From NCBI RefSeq assembly GCF_036226885.1, contig NZ_CP109027.1:8184001-8248000 (forward strand): a stretch of 64,000 bases of DNA, given 5' to 3'. Source of the stretch: Streptomyces sp. NBC_00663. Lineage in GTDB: Bacteria; Actinomycetota; Actinomycetes; Streptomycetales; Streptomycetaceae. Every line of letters starts with the position of its first letter. Position 1 is the first letter of the stretch. A program made the translations under genes and the position numbers. The notes beneath the pieces were generated by a model that was given only the letters and a program-made list of their open reading frames with translations, was not told the DNA's origin and made no database searches. This document shows positions 59,253 to 64,000 of this stretch, piece after piece.

Positions 59253-60014
59253 GTGGGGACCACGCAGCTGGAATCGGTGCCGGAACCGAAGTACTGGCAT
59301 CTCAAGACCGTGCTCAGTGAGGCACTGGACTCCGAGTTCTCCGTGGGCGAGATCCTGCCCAACGAGCGAGACCTCGCCGCCCGGTTCGGCGTCGCCCGTG
59401 CCACGCTCCGGCAGGCCCTCGAACAGCTCGAACTGGAAGGACGCCTCCAGCGCCGCCGAGGAGTGGGTACGACGGTCGCGCCGCCGCGGGTGGGGGTCGC
59501 CGTCGGCACCGAGCAGCACGCCTGGCCGGGCACGGCCACCGATGCCTGGCAGCCGGCCGACAGCACGCTGGAGGTCCCGCCGGCCGCCGTCGCCGCCGCG
59601 CTGGAATCCGGCCCTGACGACACCGTGCACATCGTGCGCCGCTCCCGGATGACGCACGGCCAACCCGTCGCCGCGGAGCTGCTCTACGTCCCGCAGTCGT
59701 CGGTGCCCGAGCTGTCCGCCATCGACACCCCGGCGGGGGCGGCACGCGCGCGTGCCGTGCTGCGTGAGTTGCAGCGCCTGGAACTGGACGGGCAGGACAG
59801 CGCCGTCGAACTCGGCTCGGCCCGCGCGGACGACGCCAAGCAGCTCGACCGGCTGCCGGGCGCACCCGTCCTGGTCGTCACCACCCGCTTCTTCGCCGGT
59901 GGCCGCACCGCCGCGCTCTCCGTCGCCACCTACCGCGCCGACACCTGCCGGCTGACGTTCGGCGACTCCGGCGGCGTGGAGATCCACCAGGACCCGGAGC
60001 GCCAGGCGTCCTGA
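59253..60014 (+). CDS. GntR/HutC-family transcriptional regulator
   Basis: 253 residues, GTG start with GGAGG upstream. Winged HTH with PNERDLAARFGVARATLRQALEQLELEGRL split as usual, then a UTRA-like effector domain (about 90-245; VHIVRRSRMTHGQPVAAELL, FFAGGRTAALSVATYR). DasR-like architecture for sensing sugar phosphates. Probably controls its own promoter via the operator at 59142. Confidence 0.9.
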   Translation: MGTTQLESVPEPKYWHLKTVLSEALDSEFSVGEILPNERDLAARFGVARATLRQALEQLELEGRLQRRRGVGTTVAPPRVGVAVGTEQHAWPGTATDAWQPADSTLEVPPAAVAAALESGPDDTVHIVRRSRMTHGQPVAAELLYVPQSSVPELSAIDTPAGAARARAVLRELQRLELDGQDSAVELGSARADDAKQLDRLPGAPVLVVTTRFFAGGRTAALSVATYRADTCRLTFGDSGGVEIHQDPERQAS

Positions 60015-60038
60015 CCCCCGCCACCGCGCCGCCCCATG

Positions 60039-60075
60039 TGCCTCGTGCCCCGGAGCAGCTCCGGGGCACGAGGCA
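60039..60075. terminator. Long bidirectional hairpin between convergent genes
   Basis: Perfect 18-base arms (60039-60056 and 60058-60075, TGCCTCGTGCCCCGGAGC and its complement) separated by one base; the real loop is three or more bases. It lies between the convergent GntR and ROK genes and can terminate both, although no T-run follows. Confidence 0.75.
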
Positions 60076-60149
60076 TGTCAGGGGGGCGATCCGTGGAATC
60101 CGCCGGCGCGCGAAACGCGGCACCCGTCAGGGGGCGGGCCGGCGAGCCC

Positions 60150-61307
60150 TCACCGCCGCGCCGTCACCGTGCCCTCCACCGCGAAGAGCTGCTCCTCCAC
60201 ATGGTCCAGGGCCAGCCGCAGCGCGCCCGTCGCCACCGCCGCCTCGCCGAGCAGCGACAGGGTGACCTTCGGCGGCCGCAGACAGTAGCGCGCCAACTCG
60301 CGTCGCAGCGGCTCCAGTACGCCGTCGAGGCCGGCCGCCCAGCCACCGATCACGACCAGCTCGGGGTCGAGGGCCAGGGCGAGGGCCGCCACGTCGTGGA
60401 CGAGCCGCTGGATGAAGCGTTCGACGGCGGCGCGGGCCCGCTGGTCGCCCTCGCGGGCCTGTGCGAAGACCTCGGCGACGGCCTGCTCGTCGAGCGGGTG
60501 CAGCGGCTCGTCAGTGGTGGACAGCAGCGTCTCCGGCGTCACCCCGCGGCCCAGCAGGTGCAGCGCGCCGATCTCGCCGGCCGCCCCGCCGAACCCCCGG
60601 TGCAGCCGCCCGCCGATCAGCGACCCGGCGCCGGGGCTCAGCCCGGCCAGCACGAACACCACGTCGTCGGACTCGGTGGCCGCGCCCTTCCAGTGCTCGG
60701 CGACCGCCGCCGCGTTGGCGTCGTTCTCCACCAGCACCGGGCATTTGAAGGAACGGCTCAGCCGCTCGCCGAGCCGCAGCCCCGTCCACTCGGGCAGCGC
60801 GGCGCACAACCGCACCGTGCCGTCCGCCTCCACGATCCCCGGTGAGGCCACGCCCACGGCCCGCAGCGAGCCACGGGACACCCCCGCCCGGCGCAGCAGC
60901 TCCGCGACCGCCGTACGCAGCCGTTCCAGCCGCTCGTCGGCGGAAGCCGTCTCGGTCACGTCCTTCGCGACGGCGCCGAGCACCCGGCCGTCCAGGTCGG
61001 ACAGGAGCGCGGCCACGCGGTGCGGCCCGATGTCGAGGCCGAGCAGATGACCGGCCTCGGCCCGGAACCGGAACCGCCGCGCGGGCCGCCCCTGCCGGCG
61101 GACGACGCTCTCGTCCGCCGCCTTCTCGACGACGTACCCCGCCTCGATCAGCCCCTCGACCACGCCTTCGACCGTCGGCCGGGACAGGCCCGTCACCCGG
61201 GTGATCTCGGTGAGGGTCGCGCAGTCCGTGGCACGCAGCGCGTGCAGCACCACCGCGGAGTTGATCCTTCGCAACAGCGAGGGATCCCCGCCGGTCAGCC
61301 GCCCCAC
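60150..61307 (-). CDS. ROK-family transcriptional regulator
   Basis: 385 residues from the GTG at 61307, chosen because GGAGG lies 7 bases upstream. N-terminal MarR-like HTH (TEITRVTGLSRPTVEGVVEG) followed by the ROK sugar-kinase fold: LGLDIGPHRVAALLSDLDGR (ATP loop) and VGVASPGIVEADG. The usual zinc-binding ROK motif (CxCGxxGC) is absent, and GAAGEIGALHLL lacks the canonical histidine-cysteine cluster, so it is probably a regulator without kinase activity. Gap 61308-61465 shows nothing clear. Confidence 0.88.
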   Translation of the reverse strand: MGRLTGGDPSLLRRINSAVVLHALRATDCATLTEITRVTGLSRPTVEGVVEGLIEAGYVVEKAADESVVRRQGRPARRFRFRAEAGHLLGLDIGPHRVAALLSDLDGRVLGAVAKDVTETASADERLERLRTAVAELLRRAGVSRGSLRAVGVASPGIVEADGTVRLCAALPEWTGLRLGERLSRSFKCPVLVENDANAAAVAEHWKGAATESDDVVFVLAGLSPGAGSLIGGRLHRGFGGAAGEIGALHLLGRGVTPETLLSTTDEPLHPLDEQAVAEVFAQAREGDQRARAAVERFIQRLVHDVAALALALDPELVVIGGWAAGLDGVLEPLRRELARYCLRPPKVTLSLLGEAAVATGALRLALDHVEEQLFAVEGTVTARR

Positions 61308-61465
61308 GGTCCGTCCTCCCAGCTCGTGCGCGTGTTGGCCGGATCGTACAGGTCGCTCCGCCGGGCTGAGCCGCGCCGGGTCGATTTTCGTCGGCCGCGC
61401 AGTGAGGGCTGGGCGCGCTGTTCCTCGCGCCCCTTGGGACGCTGCCCTGCCGCCTCTTTCATGCT

Positions 61466-62128
61466 TCACCCCGGCGCGACGAACCCCGACTCGTACGCCG
61501 CGATCACGGCCTGGGTGCGATCCCGCGCGCCCAGTTTCGCCAGTACGGCGCTGACATGCGACTTCACCGTCTCGGTGCCGACGACCAGCCGGGCGGCGAT
61601 CTCCGCGTTCGACAGCCCCCGCGCCATCAGCCGGAGCACCTCGGCCTCCCGCTCGGTCAGCTGCGCCCGCTCCATCGCCGCGCGGGCCGCACGGTTCCCG
61701 CCGTCCTCGCCGTACTCGGCGGCGAGCTGCCGCACCGACGCGGGGAACAGCAGCGACTCGCCCTCGGCGACCAGCCGTACCGCGTGCACGATCTCGGCCG
61801 GCCGGGCCCGCTTGAGCAGGAAACCGTCGGCCCCGGCCCGCAGCGCCTCGTACACGTACTCGTCGTTCTCGAACGTCGTCACCACGAGGATCTTCGGCGG
61901 CTCGGCCACCGTCCGCAGCACCGCGCGCGTGGCCTCGATGCCGTCCAGCAGCGGCATCCGTACGTCCATGGCCACCACGTCCGGCCGCAGCTGCCGGACC
62001 AGCGGAATCACCGCCGCCCCGTCCGCCGCCTCGCCGACCACCTCGATGTCGGGCTGCGCCTCCAGCACGGCCCGCAGACCCGCGCGTACGAGTGGTTCGT
62101 CGTCGACGAGGAGAACGGTGACCGGCAT
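61466..62128 (-). CDS. NarL/LuxR-type response regulator
   Basis: 220 residues. Receiver domain with VLLVDDEPLVRAGLRAVL, phospho-acceptor Asp in DVVAMDVRMPLLDG and FLLKRARP (Lys), then LuxR HTH LTEREAEVLRLMARGLSNAEI and VGTETVKSHVSAVLAKLGARD. Partner of the histidine kinase 15 bases upstream. Confidence 0.95.
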   Translation of the reverse strand: MPVTVLLVDDEPLVRAGLRAVLEAQPDIEVVGEAADGAAVIPLVRQLRPDVVAMDVRMPLLDGIEATRAVLRTVAEPPKILVVTTFENDEYVYEALRAGADGFLLKRARPAEIVHAVRLVAEGESLLFPASVRQLAAEYGEDGGNRAARAAMERAQLTEREAEVLRLMARGLSNAEIAARLVVGTETVKSHVSAVLAKLGARDRTQAVIAAYESGFVAPG

Positions 62129-62142
62129 CCGGTCAGCCTAGA

Positions 62143-63312
62143 TCAGCGCAGCGGCAGCTCCGCATGCACCTGCCAGTCACCCCGGTCCGGCCCGGTGTGT
62201 GCCCGGCCGCCCAGCAGCGCCGCGCGCTCACGGATCCCGCGCAGCCCGCTGCCCCGGCCGGGGCCCGCTATGTCGGCGGTGAGCGGATTGCGGACCTCCA
62301 GGGCGAGCGCGCCGCCGTCGACCGAGATACGGACCCGGACGGGCACGGCTCCCGCGTGCCGGAGCACATTGGTCAGAGCCTCCTGGAGGATGCGGTAGCC
62401 CTCGCGGGAGACCGGCCCGGGGACCGTGTCGAGGGGGCCGGTCATGTCGACGTCGACCTTCGCGCCCGAGGCCCGCGCGGACTCCAGCAGCCGGCCGGCG
62501 TCGGTGAGCGTGGGCCGGGAGCTGACCGGGCGCTGCGACTCGCGCAGGACGCCGAGGACGCGCTCCAGGTCCTCCAGGGCGGCCCGGCCGGTCTCCTCGA
62601 TGGCGTCCAGGGCGCGCTCGGTGAAGGCGGGGTCGCCCGCCGCGCGCGCGGCGCCCGCCTGGACCACGGCGACGGTCAGGGCGTGGCCGATCGAGTCGTG
62701 CAGTTCGCGGGCGATCCGCGTGCGTTCCAGCAACTGCTCGGTGCGCTCCTCCATTGCGGCGAGCCGGTCGGCGGGGGAGGGGCCGAGGAGGCGGCGGGCG
62801 AGGGCGGTGATCAGGTGCCCCGAGGCGACCACCGTGGCCGCGAGGACCACCAGCGCCGGGAGCACCAGCAAGGCGTGCCACCAGCGGTGGCCGTCGGGCA
62901 GGAACAGCACGCCCTCGTCGGCGCCGCCGCCGAACGGGGACAGCGCCAGGTCCACGGACCCGATGAGGAGTTGGGCGACGAACATCGAGGTCGCGCAGCC
63001 GAGCAGCAGCCGCGCCTCCAGCCAGAGCACCACCCGCCCCCGGTCGCTCCAGGACACGGACGGCACGGCGACGATCTCGGTGCTCCCGCTGTCGTGCCGG
63101 TGACCGGTCAGCAACAGCCTTGCCTGGAGCCCCTCCACGGTCCGCATGGCGGGCACCAGCCCGACGGGGGCGAGCACCGCGCCCGCCACCACCCAGGTCC
63201 ACCACGCCTCCTCGATGAACAGCCACATGGCCGGCCACACGATCGCGATGAACAGATGCAGCAATCGTGTGTACGTCACCGCCCGTCCGAACGGGCGCAG
63301 CAGGCGGACCAT
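62143..63312 (-). CDS. NarL-family sensor histidine kinase
   Basis: 389 residues from the ATG at 63312. Four hydrophobic segments in the first 190 residues (including AIVWPAMWLFIEEAWWTWVV and ALLVLPALVVLAATVVASGH). HisKA_3 with RIARELHDSIGHALTVAVVQ (phospho-His), then an HATPase_c domain (EALTNVLRHAGA, GRGSGLRGIRERAALLGG). Probably controls the divergent ABC transporter, an arrangement common in Streptomyces. Confidence 0.93.
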   Translation of the reverse strand: MVRLLRPFGRAVTYTRLLHLFIAIVWPAMWLFIEEAWWTWVVAGAVLAPVGLVPAMRTVEGLQARLLLTGHRHDSGSTEIVAVPSVSWSDRGRVVLWLEARLLLGCATSMFVAQLLIGSVDLALSPFGGGADEGVLFLPDGHRWWHALLVLPALVVLAATVVASGHLITALARRLLGPSPADRLAAMEERTEQLLERTRIARELHDSIGHALTVAVVQAGAARAAGDPAFTERALDAIEETGRAALEDLERVLGVLRESQRPVSSRPTLTDAGRLLESARASGAKVDVDMTGPLDTVPGPVSREGYRILQEALTNVLRHAGAVPVRVRISVDGGALALEVRNPLTADIAGPGRGSGLRGIRERAALLGGRAHTGPDRGDWQVHAELPLR

Positions 63313-63318
63313 TTGGTC
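63307..63318. promoter_or_regulatory. Palindrome over the kinase start codon
   Basis: GACCATTTGGTC is a perfect 12-base palindrome (arms GACCA/TGGTC) covering the kinase ATG. Could be a response-regulator site. The divergent gap to 63420 also contains a short CTCCCCC/GGGGGAG hairpin. Confidence 0.35.
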
Positions 63319-63420
63319 ATCGTGCCAGCCCCCACCGACAGTGAGCCTCCCCCGCACGGGGGAGACGATCTCCACTCGCGGGGGAGGCCCGGACCCGCCC
63401 GCGACGGCCAGGCTGCTGCC

Positions 63421-64000
63421 ATGACCAGCATCGAAGTCCAGGCCCTCACCAAGGAGTACGGCACCCGGCGAGCCGTGGACGACCTCACCTTCACCGTCCT
63501 CCCCGGCCGCGTCACCGGCTTCCTCGGCCCCAACGGTGCCGGAAAGTCCACCACCATGCGGCTCGTGCTCGGCCTCGACCGCCCGACCTCCGGCACCGCC
63601 ACGATCGGCGGCCGTGCCTACGCCACGCTCCAGGAGCCCCTGCGACATGTGGGTGCCCTGCTCGACGCGCAGGCCGCCCACGGCTCACGTACCGGACGCG
63701 ACCATCTGCGCACCCTGGCCGCGAGCAACCGTGTTCCGGACCGCCGCGTGGACGAGGTGCTGGAGGAGACCGGGCTCGCCGCGGTGGCCCGGCGCCGGGT
63801 GCGGACGTACTCCCTGGGCATGCGCCAGCGGCTCGGCATCGCGGCCGCCCTGCTCGGCGACCCCGAGGTGGTCATGCTCGACGAGCCGTCCAACGGACTC
63901 GACCCCGAAGGCATCATCTGGATCCGCGCGTTGCTGCGCCGGCTCGCGGGGGAGGGGCGCACGGTCCTGGTCTCCAGCCACCTCATGAACGAGACCGCGT
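63421..64000 (+). CDS. ABC transporter ATP-binding protein, partial at right edge
   Basis: Starts at the ATG at 63421 and runs off the right edge (193 residues seen). Walker A GPNGAGKST, Q-loop region VGALLDAQAAHGS, signature YSLGMRQRLGIAAALL, Walker B VVMLDEPSNGLDP and H-loop VSSHLM. The drug-export (CcmA/NatA-like) type; a permease should follow. Likely target of the divergent two-component system. Confidence 0.93.
   Translation, partial: MTSIEVQALTKEYGTRRAVDDLTFTVLPGRVTGFLGPNGAGKSTTMRLVLGLDRPTSGTATIGGRAYATLQEPLRHVGALLDAQAAHGSRTGRDHLRTLAASNRVPDRRVDEVLEETGLAAVARRRVRTYSLGMRQRLGIAAALLGDPEVVMLDEPSNGLDPEGIIWIRALLRRLAGEGRTVLVSSHLMNETA

Overview
The window is chromosomal DNA of a Streptomyces or a very close actinomycete. 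Evidence: very high G+C with G/C in nearly every third codon position, many GTG and TTG starts, ATGA/GTGA gene overlaps, TANNNT promoters placed 6-7 bases before start codons (leaderless transcripts), Tat-type secreted proteins, and families typical of the genus (DUF6493 + SWIM pair, ECF41 sigma factor, MocR-type regulator, Imm21-like protein). I saw no rRNA, tRNA, CRISPR array, insertion sequence or phage integrase.

Region 1 (1-19,762) is the accessory region and the most interesting part. A leftward operon starts near 13.7 kb and runs off the left edge. It encodes an EAD1-CHAT protease, a zinc-rich RING-like protein, a ThiF/E1-like adenylating enzyme, an EAD1-ubiquitin-like-E2 fusion, a JAB/JAMM metalloprotease, an unknown helical protein, an FtsH/CDC48-like AAA ATPase, a MoxR AAA ATPase, several small accessory proteins, a TPR-like protein, a large unknown protein, a hidden repeat-rich small ORF and a WD40 protein. 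A rightward operon diverges from it (13,848-19,762): a pseudokinase-zinc-GTPase fusion, a GTPase-associated protein, a two-helix membrane protein with a helical tail, and a single-pass MotB/OmpA-like protein. Together this looks like an NTPase-driven conflict (immunity) supersystem joined to a bacterial ubiquitin-like conjugation/deconjugation pathway. EAD1 domains probably bring the protease to the E2.

Region 2 (19.8-22.5 kb) holds small housekeeping genes: CoA-binding protein, degenerate CysS-like protein, SixA-type phosphatase and YigZ/IMPACT protein. Region 3 (22.5-35.1 kb) is a polysaccharide-utilisation locus: ABC importer (binding lipoprotein and two permeases), a 975-residue secreted protein with a carbohydrate-binding domain, an alginate-lyase-type enzyme, a GH43 glycosidase, an alpha/beta hydrolase, a divergent 2-hydroxyacid dehydrogenase and a LacI regulator, with a LacI-type operator at the importer promoter. 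Downstream lies a broken ribosome-inactivating-protein gene and an XRE-like regulator.

Region 4 (36.6-48.4 kb): sbcD-sbcC, two Lrp/AsnC regulators, a rhodanese, an orphan Imm21-like gene, an SDR, a DUF885 peptidase, a methionine-gamma-lyase-type PLP enzyme and a membrane-anchored ACT-GNAT protein. Region 5 (48.5-64 kb): DUF6493/SWIM pair, phoD with a candidate PHO box, MocR regulator divergent from an EamA exporter, alpha/beta hydrolase divergent from an ECF41 sigma gene, GntR regulator with a DasR-like operator over its own promoter, ROK regulator, a NarL-type two-component pair, and the start of an ABC transporter ATPase gene. Domain and family calls were made by eye, without database searches.
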